Assembly: GCF_040812015.1 (NCBI RefSeq)
Contig: NZ_JBFNXJ010000002.1
Span: 124,001 to 188,000 of the forward strand
Length of the DNA: 64,000 nt
Origin: Chitinivorax sp. PXF-14
GTDB lineage: Bacteria; Pseudomonadota; Gammaproteobacteria; Burkholderiales; SCOH01
Direction of reading: 5' to 3'
Under the pieces are notes generated by a model, which worked only from the letters and a program-made list of their open reading frames with translations, did not search any database and had not been told where the DNA came from. The translations under genes were made by a program, and so were the position numbers. Of this stretch, positions 37,396 through 47,079 are shown one piece after another; the first letter of the stretch is position 1, and the number at the start of each line of letters is the position of its first letter.

Positions 37396-38778
37396 CTACT
37401 GGATCATGCCCAGTGCCTGCGGCAGCCACAGCGACAGCTGCGGTACATAGGTCACCAGGCCGAGGAAGGCCAGCATGGTGAGCAACCACGGCCAGACCGC
37501 CACGGTCAGCTCGGTGATGCCCATCTTGGTGATGCCGGAGGCGACGTACAGGTTCAGCCCGACCGGCGGGTGGCACATGCCGACTTCCATGTTCACCGTG
37601 ATCAGGATGCCGAAGTGCACCGGATTGATGCCCAGCTTCTGCGCCACCGGGAACAGGATCGGCGCCATGATCAGCACGATGCTCGACGGCTCCATCACGT
37701 TACCAGCGAGCAGCAGCAGGACGTTGACCGCCAGCAGGAAGGAAATCGGTCCGAGCCCCATGCTCAACAGCCAGTCGGCCATCGCCTGCGGGATGTTCTC
37801 GTGCGTCATCAGGAAGGAGAACAGCACGGCATTGGTGATGATGTAGAGCAGCATCGCCGACATCGAGGCCGAATCGAGCAGCACCTTGGGGATGCGCTTG
37901 AGCGGCATGTCGCGGTACACGAACACGGCGATGATGAAGGCGTAGACCGCAGCCATCGCGGCAGCCTCGGTCGGCGTGAAGATGCCGGTGTAGATGCCGC
38001 CCATCACGATGACGATCAGCAACAGTCCCCATACCGACTTGCGGAAGGCCAGCCAGCGCTCACCCCAGCTCGCCCGGGCCATGCGCGGGTAGTTGAAGCG
38101 GCGGGCACGCCACCAGGTGGTGAAGCCGAGAAAGCTTGCCAGCAGCAGGCCGGGAATCACGCCGGCCATGAACAAGGCGCCGACCGAGGTGTTGGTCGCC
38201 ACCGAGTACATGACCATCACGATCGATGGCGGGATCAGAATACCCAGGGCCCCAGAGGTGGTGATCACCCCCGCGCCGAAGCCCTTGGGGAAGCCCTGTT
38301 TCACCATCGCGGGCAGGATGATCGAGCCAATCGCCACCACGGTGGCCGGGCTGGAGCCCGATACCGCGGCGAACAGGGCGCAGGCCATCACCCCGGCGAG
38401 CGCCAGGCCACCGTGCCAGTGGCCGACCATGCTGGTGGCGAAATTGATCATGCGCCGCGCCACACCGCCGTGGGTCAGGAAATTGCCGGCGAGGATGAAG
38501 AACGGGATCGCCATGATCTCGAATTTCTCGATGCCGGTGAACAGCTTGAGCGCCACCGATTCGATCGGCACCTGGGTCATGGTGAACAGGAAGGTCAACA
38601 CGGTCAGGCCCAGCGCGATCGAGATCGGCATGCCGGTGAGCATCAGCGCCAGCAGCAGGCAGAAGATCAGTGCGACCTTGCCGCCGGCCACGGCGAGCAC
38701 GGCCAGCGCCGCGAGAATCGCCAGCGGCACCTTGATCGACAAGGGCTTGGCCGGAACGGGAATGGCGTCGGTGCTCAT
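37396..38778 (-). CDS. dctM: TRAP transporter large permease DctM
   Basis: A 460-residue inner-membrane protein with about 12-13 hydrophobic segments, the large (ion-translocating) subunit of a tripartite ATP-independent transporter. Typical motifs include MTGMPISIALGLTVL near 45-60, IPFFILAGNFLTHGGVARRM near 92, GSSPATVVAIGSIILPAMVK near 138 and GLNLYVASGITKMG near 417. It is about 30 residues longer at the N-terminus than most DctM proteins. Its ATG overlaps the dctQ stop (ATGA). With DctP and DctQ it should take up C4-dicarboxylates such as succinate, fumarate or malate using a sodium gradient. Confidence 0.95.
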   Translation of the reverse strand: MSTDAIPVPAKPLSIKVPLAILAALAVLAVAGGKVALIFCLLLALMLTGMPISIALGLTVLTFLFTMTQVPIESVALKLFTGIEKFEIMAIPFFILAGNFLTHGGVARRMINFATSMVGHWHGGLALAGVMACALFAAVSGSSPATVVAIGSIILPAMVKQGFPKGFGAGVITTSGALGILIPPSIVMVMYSVATNTSVGALFMAGVIPGLLLASFLGFTTWWRARRFNYPRMARASWGERWLAFRKSVWGLLLIVIVMGGIYTGIFTPTEAAAMAAVYAFIIAVFVYRDMPLKRIPKVLLDSASMSAMLLYIITNAVLFSFLMTHENIPQAMADWLLSMGLGPISFLLAVNVLLLLAGNVMEPSSIVLIMAPILFPVAQKLGINPVHFGILITVNMEVGMCHPPVGLNLYVASGITKMGITELTVAVWPWLLTMLAFLGLVTYVPQLSLWLPQALGMIQ

Positions 38779-39332
38779 GCCGCTTGTCCTTTCAGTTCTT
38801 CGTCGAGGCCCTCGACATGCGCATGGTCATGCTTGGGCAGCTCGCCGGTGCGGAGGAAGGTCCAGGCCACCTGCAGGAAGCGGAAGCACATCAGGTAGGA
38901 GCCGCACGGGATCGCGAGATAGACCCACCACATGGGGATTTCCATGTCCGGCGAGGTCTGGTCGGTGTGGCCGATCTCCCAGACAAAGGTCGCGCCCAGG
39001 GTGCCGACGGTGCCGGTGAACAGCGCGCCGGCCAGCAGGCCGATCAACACGAACAGCTTGCGGTTTCGTTCGTCGAGCCGGTTGATCAGCACATCGACGC
39101 CGACGTGGATGCCGGTACGCACCCCGTAGGCTGCGCCGAACTTGGCCATCCACACGAACATGTAGATGCACAGCTCCTGCGCCCAGGACAGATTGGTGGT
39201 GAGCAGCCAGTCCTGCAGCGGCGTATTCATGCTTGACAGGTAGCGGTGCACCACCGCCACGAAGATCAGCAACGTGGCTGCACCCATCAGGGTGCCGATC
39301 AGCCACTCTTCGAGGTGATCGAGAAATTTCAT
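38775..39332 (-). CDS. dctQ: TRAP transporter small permease DctQ
   Basis: A 185-residue inner-membrane protein with four membrane segments, starting MKFLDHLEEWLIGTLMGAAT at ATG 39332. Motifs are SWAQELCIYMFVWMAKFGAA near 70 and VRTGIHVGVDVL near 91, typical of DctQ. The C-terminus is extended and charged (HDHAHVEGLDEELKG). It overlaps dctM by four bases and follows dctP by 150 bp. It partners DctM. Confidence 0.93.
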   Translation of the reverse strand: MKFLDHLEEWLIGTLMGAATLLIFVAVVHRYLSSMNTPLQDWLLTTNLSWAQELCIYMFVWMAKFGAAYGVRTGIHVGVDVLINRLDERNRKLFVLIGLLAGALFTGTVGTLGATFVWEIGHTDQTSPDMEIPMWWVYLAIPCGSYLMCFRFLQVAWTFLRTGELPKHDHAHVEGLDEELKGQAA

Positions 39333-39482
39333 GGCGTTTGCCTCATGCGGGGGCCAGGACGGCCCCCGGGGAAAAGAGCGCAACGGTAGCGCAGGCAAGC
39401 CCCGCCCCGTCGCCGGAACGCGGCCAGCCCGCGCAGCCAGCCTGCGGGGCCAGCATGCGAGATGGCCTGGCGGGCTGGCCCG

Positions 39483-40481
39483 TCAGTTCGGATTGAAGCC
39501 GGTTTCCTTGTAGATGGCCTGGATCAGGTCGCGGCCGATGCGCTCTTCCATCTGGCGGTGAACCGGGATCATCGCCTTGCGCAGCGCCTTCTTCTCGTCC
39601 GCCGAGAGCGTCAGTATCTGCGTCTTGCCGGACTTGCGGACGTTTTCGAGGTCGGCATCGTTCTCGCTCTTGGCGATATCGTTGGCGTACTTGGTCGCAT
39701 CCTTCATCGCGCCTTCGAGCTGGGTGCGTACATCGGCCGGCAGGTTTTCCCAGAACTTCTTGTTCACGATCACGGCATAGCCAAGGTAGCCATGCTCGGA
39801 CACGGTCAGGTATTTCTGCACCTCGTGCATCTTCTGCGTATAGAAGTTCGAGTTCGGGTTCTCGGTGCCGTCAACCACGCCGGTCTGCAGGGCCTGGTAC
39901 ACCTCGGAGAACGCCATCACCTGCGGGTTGGCGCCGAGCGAGCGCATTTCCGCATCGAGCACCTTGGAGGACTGGATCCTCATCTTCAGGCCGCGAAAAT
40001 CTGCCGGGCTCTTGAGCGGCTTGTTGGCGCTGAAATTCTTGAAGCCGTTATCCCAGAACGACAGGCCCTTGATGCCCTTGCTGTCGAGCCTGGCCAGCAG
40101 GCTGGCGCCGATCGGGCCCTGCGTCACCTTGTGCAGCTCGGCATAGTTGTCGAAGATGTAAGGCAGATCGAACACCTCGAACTCCTTCGCCCCGAGCGGC
40201 CCGAACTTGGCAAGCGAGGGCGCCAGCATCTGCACCGCGCCGAGCTGCAGCGCTTCCATCTCTTCCTTATCCTTGTACAGCTGGCTGTTGGGGTAGACCT
40301 CGACCTTCACGCGTCCCTTGGTGCGCTCTTCCGCGAGCTTCTTGAAATATTCGGCCGCCTTGCCCTTGGGTGTGTCCTGGGCCACCACATGGCTGAATTT
40401 GATGATGATGGGGTCAGCGGCAAAAGCCAGGCCGGAGAACGCGAGCGCAACGGCGCCGAGCAGCAGGGAACGACGGTTCAT
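39483..40481 (-). CDS. dctP: TRAP transporter substrate-binding protein DctP
   Basis: A 332-residue periplasmic receptor with signal peptide MNRRSLLLGAVALAFSGLAFA. The ligand-binding Arg motif is in FRGLKMRIQSSKVLDAEM near 165, followed by MAFSEVYQALQTGVVDGTEN near 190, both typical of DctP receptors for C4-dicarboxylates. It is first in the leftward dctPQM operon. The 138 bp before it, shared with the divergent sensor kinase gene, holds repeated ATTGTGG motifs that may be regulator sites. Confidence 0.94.
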   Translation of the reverse strand: MNRRSLLLGAVALAFSGLAFAADPIIIKFSHVVAQDTPKGKAAEYFKKLAEERTKGRVKVEVYPNSQLYKDKEEMEALQLGAVQMLAPSLAKFGPLGAKEFEVFDLPYIFDNYAELHKVTQGPIGASLLARLDSKGIKGLSFWDNGFKNFSANKPLKSPADFRGLKMRIQSSKVLDAEMRSLGANPQVMAFSEVYQALQTGVVDGTENPNSNFYTQKMHEVQKYLTVSEHGYLGYAVIVNKKFWENLPADVRTQLEGAMKDATKYANDIAKSENDADLENVRKSGKTQILTLSADEKKALRKAMIPVHRQMEERIGRDLIQAIYKETGFNPN

Positions 40482-40548
40482 GGTGGGGGTCTCCTCGTTG
40501 GAACGGCTGTTATGATCGGGATTCTGGTGGGCCTAGAGTCGCAGCTCA

Positions 40549-40579
40549 ATTGTGGTAACACGCATTGTGGTTTTCCACA
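40549..40579. promoter_or_regulatory. Direct and inverted ATTGTGG repeats between dctP and the sensor kinase gene
   Basis: ATTGTGG occurs at 40549-40555 and again at 40564-40570, 15 bp apart start to start. The second copy continues into TGTGG-TTTT-CCACA (40566-40579), a perfect 5-bp inverted repeat with 4-bp spacer. The position, 68 bp from dctP and 41 bp from the kinase gene, suits a response-regulator site controlling the transporter. Confidence 0.5.
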
Positions 40580-40619
40580 GGCTGGCGGGGGCGGCCCCTG
40601 TTTTACTACGATGTAGACC

Positions 40620-42566
40620 ATGAGCCCGCCGCGCTACTCCTTCTTCTCGCCACGCCAAGGGCATTGGCTCTGGTTCTGGCCGCGCATCGCGCTGGTGTTG
40701 TTCATCGCCGCCGTGTCGGGCCTGCTCTGGTATTCCGCCCGCGAGGAGCGCGAAGCGCAGCGCATCGTGTTGATCAACGACGTGCTGTGGGCCGAGCAGA
40801 ATCTGCAATTCCAGTTCGACCAGACCGAAGAACGGCTGCGCGGCATTGCCTCGGCCGACCAGGAGCGCGCGCTCACCGAGAGCGATTTCCGCGGCCGCCT
40901 CAATCTGCTGATGAGCGGCAACCCGAGCGTCATCGGCGCCCAGGTCTACGGTGCCGACGGCCACCTGCGCTTTGCCTCGGGCGCAAGCCTGGGTGCCGAT
41001 ACGGCAGCGCTGGCGGCGACGATCGAGCTGGCCCATGCCACGGGGCGCCCCACCTATTCCACCCTATTCTGGATAGGCCACGAGGCCTGCGTCGTCGCCA
41101 CCGTGCCGGTCGGCGATGAAATCGCCGTGGCCCTGATCTCGCTGCCGCGGCTGGTGGCCCAGCAGGTGCCCTGGTGGTTCGCCACCAAATACCGGTTGAC
41201 GCTCAGCGACGCCGACGGCGTGGTGCTGGCCAGTAAATCCCGCGTCGAGGCCGGCACCGAGGGCCTCTCCTACCAGCTGGCGTTCGACCCGCCCGGGCAT
41301 GGCTTGCTGCTCAGGGTCACCGCCTACGATACCGGCAGCAGCGTGATGCAGAAGCTGCTGATCGTATCCGTCGTAGCGCTGGCGCTGGCGGTGCTGTTCA
41401 GCTGGTGGCGCTTGCGGCGCCACATCCAGGGCCGGCTGGCGGCCGAGGCGGCGCTCCGCGAGGAGCACGCCTTCCGCAAGGCGATGGAAGACTCGCTGTC
41501 GGTCGGCATGCGCGCGCGCGACATGGAGGGGCGCATCGTCTACGTCAATCCGGCCTTCTGCAAGATGGTCGGCTACCGCCAGGAGGAGCTGATCGGCATG
41601 CTCCCGCCCTACCCCTACTGGGACCCGGACGCGCTCGAACGCCACAAGCACCAGAATGCCGCCGTGCTGTCCGGCCTGGCGCCGCTGACCGGCTTCGAAT
41701 CGCGCATCCGCCACCGCGACGGCCACTACGTCGACACCATGATCTACACCACGCCGCTGATCGATGCCCACGGCAGGCAACGCGGCTGGATGAGCTCGGT
41801 GCTCGACATCACCGAACGCAAGCGCAGCGAGCACTTCACCCGCCAGCAGGAAGAAAAGCTGCAGCAGACGGCGCGCCTGACCTCGATGGGCGAGATGGCC
41901 TCGACCCTCGCCCACGAGCTCAACCAGCCGCTGATGGCGATGTCGAGCTACGCCAGCGCCGCCAAGCAGCTGGCCAACAACGGCGAACAGCGCGAGCTGC
42001 TGGTCGGCACGCTGGACAAGATCGCCGACCAGGCCCACCGCGCCGCGCAGATCGTGCGCCGCATCCGCGAATTCGTCCGCCGCCGCACGCCGCACCACGA
42101 GCCCTGCGACCTCAATGCGCTGATCGACGATGCCGTCGGTCTGATCGAGGCCGATGCCCGCGCCCGCGGCATGCGCATCACCAGCGAGCTGGACCGCAGC
42201 CTGCCGGCGATCCAGGCCGACCCCATTCTGCTCGAGCAGGTGCTGATCAACCTGATCCGCAACGGCATGGATGCCTGCGCCAACCAGCCCGCCGCGCGCC
42301 GCAGCATCGAGATCCGCAGCCGGCGCGACGGCGACATGGTGCAGGTCAGCGTCGCCGACACCGGCCAGGGCATCGGCGACGATGTCGTCGAGCACCTGTT
42401 CGAAGCCTTCTACACCACCAAGAGCCTGGGCATGGGCCTCGGGCTCAGCATCTGCCGTTCGGTGGTCGAGAACCACCACGGCCGGCTCTGGTTCGAGCCG
42501 CGCGACGGCGGCGGCACGATCTTCCACTTCACCCTGCCCGTCACCACGAGCGAGACCACGCCATGA
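40620..42566 (+). CDS. dctS: Sensor histidine kinase for C4-dicarboxylates (DctS-like)
   Basis: A 648-residue inner-membrane kinase. TM1 lies at about 18-38, a periplasmic sensing domain at 40-240, TM2 at about 243-263 (MQKLLIVSVVALALAVLFSW), a PAS domain at about 285-400 (YVNPAFCKMVGYRQEELIGM), the phospho-acceptor H432 in AHELNQPLMAMSSYA, and an HATPase_c domain with LINLIRNGMDAC (N box), VADTGQGIGDD (G1) and TTKSLGMGLGLSICRS (G2). It is divergent from dctPQM and overlaps the response regulator gene (ATGA), matching the dctSR-dctPQM arrangement of Rhodobacter and betaproteobacteria. Confidence 0.92.
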   Translation: MSPPRYSFFSPRQGHWLWFWPRIALVLFIAAVSGLLWYSAREEREAQRIVLINDVLWAEQNLQFQFDQTEERLRGIASADQERALTESDFRGRLNLLMSGNPSVIGAQVYGADGHLRFASGASLGADTAALAATIELAHATGRPTYSTLFWIGHEACVVATVPVGDEIAVALISLPRLVAQQVPWWFATKYRLTLSDADGVVLASKSRVEAGTEGLSYQLAFDPPGHGLLLRVTAYDTGSSVMQKLLIVSVVALALAVLFSWWRLRRHIQGRLAAEAALREEHAFRKAMEDSLSVGMRARDMEGRIVYVNPAFCKMVGYRQEELIGMLPPYPYWDPDALERHKHQNAAVLSGLAPLTGFESRIRHRDGHYVDTMIYTTPLIDAHGRQRGWMSSVLDITERKRSEHFTRQQEEKLQQTARLTSMGEMASTLAHELNQPLMAMSSYASAAKQLANNGEQRELLVGTLDKIADQAHRAAQIVRRIREFVRRRTPHHEPCDLNALIDDAVGLIEADARARGMRITSELDRSLPAIQADPILLEQVLINLIRNGMDACANQPAARRSIEIRSRRDGDMVQVSVADTGQGIGDDVVEHLFEAFYTTKSLGMGLGLSICRSVVENHHGRLWFEPRDGGGTIFHFTLPVTTSETTP

Positions 42567-43171
42567 GCACCGACCTCAAATCCGTCTACATCGTCGACGA
42601 CGACACCGCCGTGCGCGACGCCATCGGCCTATTGCTGCTGTCGCACGGCTACACCGTGCGCGTGTTCGAATCGGGCGAGGCCTTCCTCGCCGCGCTCGAG
42701 CCCGGCTGGGAAGGCTGCGTGGTGCTCGATGTGCGCATGGAAGGCATGAGCGGGCTCGATGTCTTCGACGCGCTGCGCCAGCGCGCCAGTGAGCTGCTCG
42801 CCGTCTTCCTCTCCGGCCACGGTGACATCGCGATGGCCGTCGGCGCCGTCAAGCAGGGCGCTTTCGACTTCCTCGAAAAACCCTGCCGCGACCAGGTGCT
42901 GCTCGACAAGATCAACGACGCTCTCGCCGTCGCCAGCGCCCGCCGCCAGTCACGCGGCAGCCACGAGGCCGTCCACGCCCGCCTGGCCAAGCTCTCCCCG
43001 CGCGAACGCGAAGTCATGGAGCGCGTGCTGGCCGGCAAGCTCAACAAGGTGATCGCAGACGAGCTGAACATCACGATGCGCACGGTGGAAGTCCACCGGG
43101 CAAACGTATTTGCGAAGATGGGTGTGCGCTCGGCGGTAGAGCTGGCGCAGTTGCTGGCGGGACGAGAGTGA
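42563..43171 (+). CDS. dctR: FixJ/NarL-type response regulator (DctR-like)
   Basis: A 202-residue regulator: a receiver domain at 1-120 with the acidic pocket VDDD (11-14), phospho-acceptor Asp56 in VVLDVRMEG and Lys in FLEKPC near 105; a LuxR-type HTH at about 140-200 (LSPREREVMERVLAGKLNKV, then MRTVEVHRANVFAKMGVRSA). It should be phosphorylated by the upstream kinase and activate the divergent dctPQM operon when dicarboxylate is present. Its start overlaps the kinase stop. Confidence 0.92.
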   Translation: MSTDLKSVYIVDDDTAVRDAIGLLLLSHGYTVRVFESGEAFLAALEPGWEGCVVLDVRMEGMSGLDVFDALRQRASELLAVFLSGHGDIAMAVGAVKQGAFDFLEKPCRDQVLLDKINDALAVASARRQSRGSHEAVHARLAKLSPREREVMERVLAGKLNKVIADELNITMRTVEVHRANVFAKMGVRSAVELAQLLAGRE

Positions 43172-43190
43172 TTCGAGGCGAAGCCCTGCA

Positions 43191-44141
43191 TTGGCCGTCG
43201 CTGCCGGCCCCGCATCAGGGCTTGCACATCGCCATCGTGGCGGTGTTGAATGGGATGATCCGACACCAGAGCCCGGATCGACAACATTGCAGCCCTTTCA
43301 TGTATCAAACTGGCCACGGCCCATCGTCCATCCCACGGATTACGACGGCGGCGAACGCCTGCGGCTGAGCTGGGACTTGGGCGCGGTATCGGATAGCGAA
43401 AAGAAACAGCTGATCCGGCTATGGAGCGCCACGCTCCCCGAGTTGCAGCAGCTCCGCTGGCTGAGCATCTGGTCGCACGTCACGCAACCCTTGTTTGAAG
43501 CAGCATGCCGGATCGAGGGCTTGACCTGTTTGCAGATCAAATGGAGCAATATCAAGCGCCTCGACGCCATCGCCGGGCTGGGCGCGCTGACCTACCTCCA
43601 CATCGGCAGCTCGACCAAGGTCGAGTCGATCGAGCCGCCGGCTGACCTCGCATCGCTGAAAGTGCTTGAGCTGGAAAATTTCAAGCTGATCTCGGACTTT
43701 TCGCCAATTGCCCGGCTGCCCAGGCTCGAATCGCTGGCGATTACGGGGAGCATGTGGGGGCGCCAGCGGGTCGATTCCCTTGAGCCCTTGGCGGGCATGA
43801 CTTGGCTGAAGTCGCTGGCGATCGCCACCACGCATGTCGAGTCGCTGCGCCCGCTGGCGGCACTCAAAACGCTGGCCTACCTGGGGCTTGGCGGGTGGCT
43901 GCCGATGGCGGAGTACGCCTGGCTATCGGCCAAGCTGCCCAATACCGAATGCCAATGGTTCCGGCCCTTTCTCGATCTTGCCGGCTCGGGCTATGGCCGC
44001 TGCACGAAGTGCGCGCAGGATTCGATGGTGATGCTGACTGGACGAGGCGCCCGGACAATCTGCCGCTTCTGCGACGCTGCCAAGGTGGCAAAGCACAAGG
44101 CGGCATTCAACGACATCAGGGCCATGGCCTTGGCTGAATAG
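43191..44141 (+). CDS. Leucine-rich-repeat-like protein with C-terminal Cys pairs
   Basis: A protein of up to 316 residues; the true start is uncertain because the first 30 residues look non-coding, and a TTG at 43287 is an alternative. Residues about 85-235 show repeating units of 20-25 residues with LxxLxxL spacing (LQQLRWLSIWS, LTCLQIKWSNIKRLDAIAGL, LTYLHIGSS, LKVLELENFKLI, LESLAITGS, LKSLAIATTHVES, LAYLGLGGW), as in leucine-rich repeats. The C-terminus has CTKC and CRFC pairs near 274 and 294, a likely zinc ribbon. No signal peptide. Such proteins usually mediate protein-protein contact; the partner is unknown. Confidence 0.65.
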   Translation: MAVAAGPASGLAHRHRGGVEWDDPTPEPGSTTLQPFHVSNWPRPIVHPTDYDGGERLRLSWDLGAVSDSEKKQLIRLWSATLPELQQLRWLSIWSHVTQPLFEAACRIEGLTCLQIKWSNIKRLDAIAGLGALTYLHIGSSTKVESIEPPADLASLKVLELENFKLISDFSPIARLPRLESLAITGSMWGRQRVDSLEPLAGMTWLKSLAIATTHVESLRPLAALKTLAYLGLGGWLPMAEYAWLSAKLPNTECQWFRPFLDLAGSGYGRCTKCAQDSMVMLTGRGARTICRFCDAAKVAKHKAAFNDIRAMALAE

Positions 44142-44244
44142 CAAGCTGGTCGCCGCCCTGCAGGGCGCGCCGGGACTGGGTTTCCGGCAAGCCCGGCGCC
44201 AGCTGGCGCGGCCAGTGCAGCCCCCATACCGACAGGAGTTCCAC

Positions 44245-44595
44245 ATGAGCCCCAATCAAGCCACTGTCGAGCAATACATGGCAGGCTTCCGCCGCACCGA
44301 CCACGCGCTGATCCTGTCCTGCCTGGCCGACGATGTCGAATGGCTGATCCCCGGCCAGTTCCATGTGGTCGGCAAGGCCGCGTTCGACAGGGAGATCGAA
44401 AACGAGGCCTGCGTCGGCAGCCCGGAGATCGAGGTCACCCGCCTGACCGAGCAGAACGACGTAGTCGTCGCCGAAGGCTCGGTGCGCTGTGCCCGGCGCG
44501 ACGGCGGCGTGCTGATTCTGGCGTTCTGCGATGTATTCGAGATGCGCGAGACAAAGATCAGGCGCCTGATCAGCTATCTGGCCGAGATCAGCTAG
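44245..44595 (+). CDS. NTF2-like (SnoaL-type) small protein
   Basis: A 116-residue protein from ATG 44245, with CAGGAG at 44232-44237. The cone-shaped NTF2 fold pattern is visible: N-terminal helices (ATVEQYMAGFRRTDHALILS), CLADDVEWLIPGQFHVVGKA, then strands to the end (VVVAEGSVRCARRDGGVLIL, FCDVFEMRETKIRRLISYL). Members are diverse isomerases, hydrolases or binding proteins with no common reaction, so no function is assigned. Confidence 0.8.
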   Translation: MSPNQATVEQYMAGFRRTDHALILSCLADDVEWLIPGQFHVVGKAAFDREIENEACVGSPEIEVTRLTEQNDVVVAEGSVRCARRDGGVLILAFCDVFEMRETKIRRLISYLAEIS

Positions 44596-44676
44596 CCCTG
44601 CCCTGCCGCAACGCGCTCCCAGCCTGGCTTGCAGCCAGCCCCAAACAACGGCGGCGCTCATGTTAGAATTTTGCAT

Positions 44677-44692
44677 TTTACGTTAACGTAAA
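44677..44692. promoter_or_regulatory. Perfect 16-bp palindrome upstream of aacS, LiuR-like site
   Basis: TTTACGTTAACGTAAA. It lies 8 bp downstream of a -10-like TAGAAT (44664-44669) and about 200 bp before the aacS start. The sequence closely resembles sites described, from memory, for the MerR-family regulator LiuR of leucine/isovalerate catabolism, whose regulon includes acetoacetyl-CoA synthetase. The palindrome is seen; the regulator identity is inference. Confidence 0.65.
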
Positions 44693-44889
44693 TTTGAATC
44701 GCCGACAGCAAGCACCGGGCCGGTGGCGCATAATGGTCGAAAAGCCGTCTTGAACATCAGGCAGGCGGATTCCCGAGTGCCTGCCCTCAACGAGCCATCG
44801 CGCGGGCCGGTGCCGATATTGACGACAGCCCGATACGCCAACTTCAAGACGGTAGCCAGAGAGCCTATCGTTACCCAGCGAGGATATGT

Positions 44890-46845
<1,956 letters not shown>

Positions 46846-46869
46846 TTCGCAGGGCGGGCCAGGAACACC

Positions 46870-46895
46870 AGCCCCCGATCCTGGGGGCTTTTTTT
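46870..46895 (+). terminator. Rho-independent terminator of aacS
   Basis: Stem AGCCCCC (46870-46876), loop GATCCT, GGGGGCT (46883-46889) running into a T7 tract (46889-46895). It is 25 bp after the aacS stop. Confidence 0.93.
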
Positions 46896-47079
46896 CGCCA
46901 GTTTGCCGCCGCACCGGCAAGACTCAGGCAACCATGGCGGCCAGCCAGCTGGCGATCGTGGGCCCGCGTGGTGGGCGGTATTTTCGACCAGGAAAACAAC
47001 GCCAAACCAGCGGGCTTTCCACGGCTATATTGGGTAGTGCAAGGCGGCGGATGCGGCCAGAACCAACAGAAAGGAATGT

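Noticed and set aside
37363-38898. 511-codon rightward open frame
   Set aside because: Antisense to dctM; extremely His/Gln/Arg-rich and without recognisable domains, whereas dctM is a clear family member.
41064-42527. 487-codon leftward open frame
   Set aside because: Antisense to the DctS-like kinase; composition is that of a codon-bias shadow.
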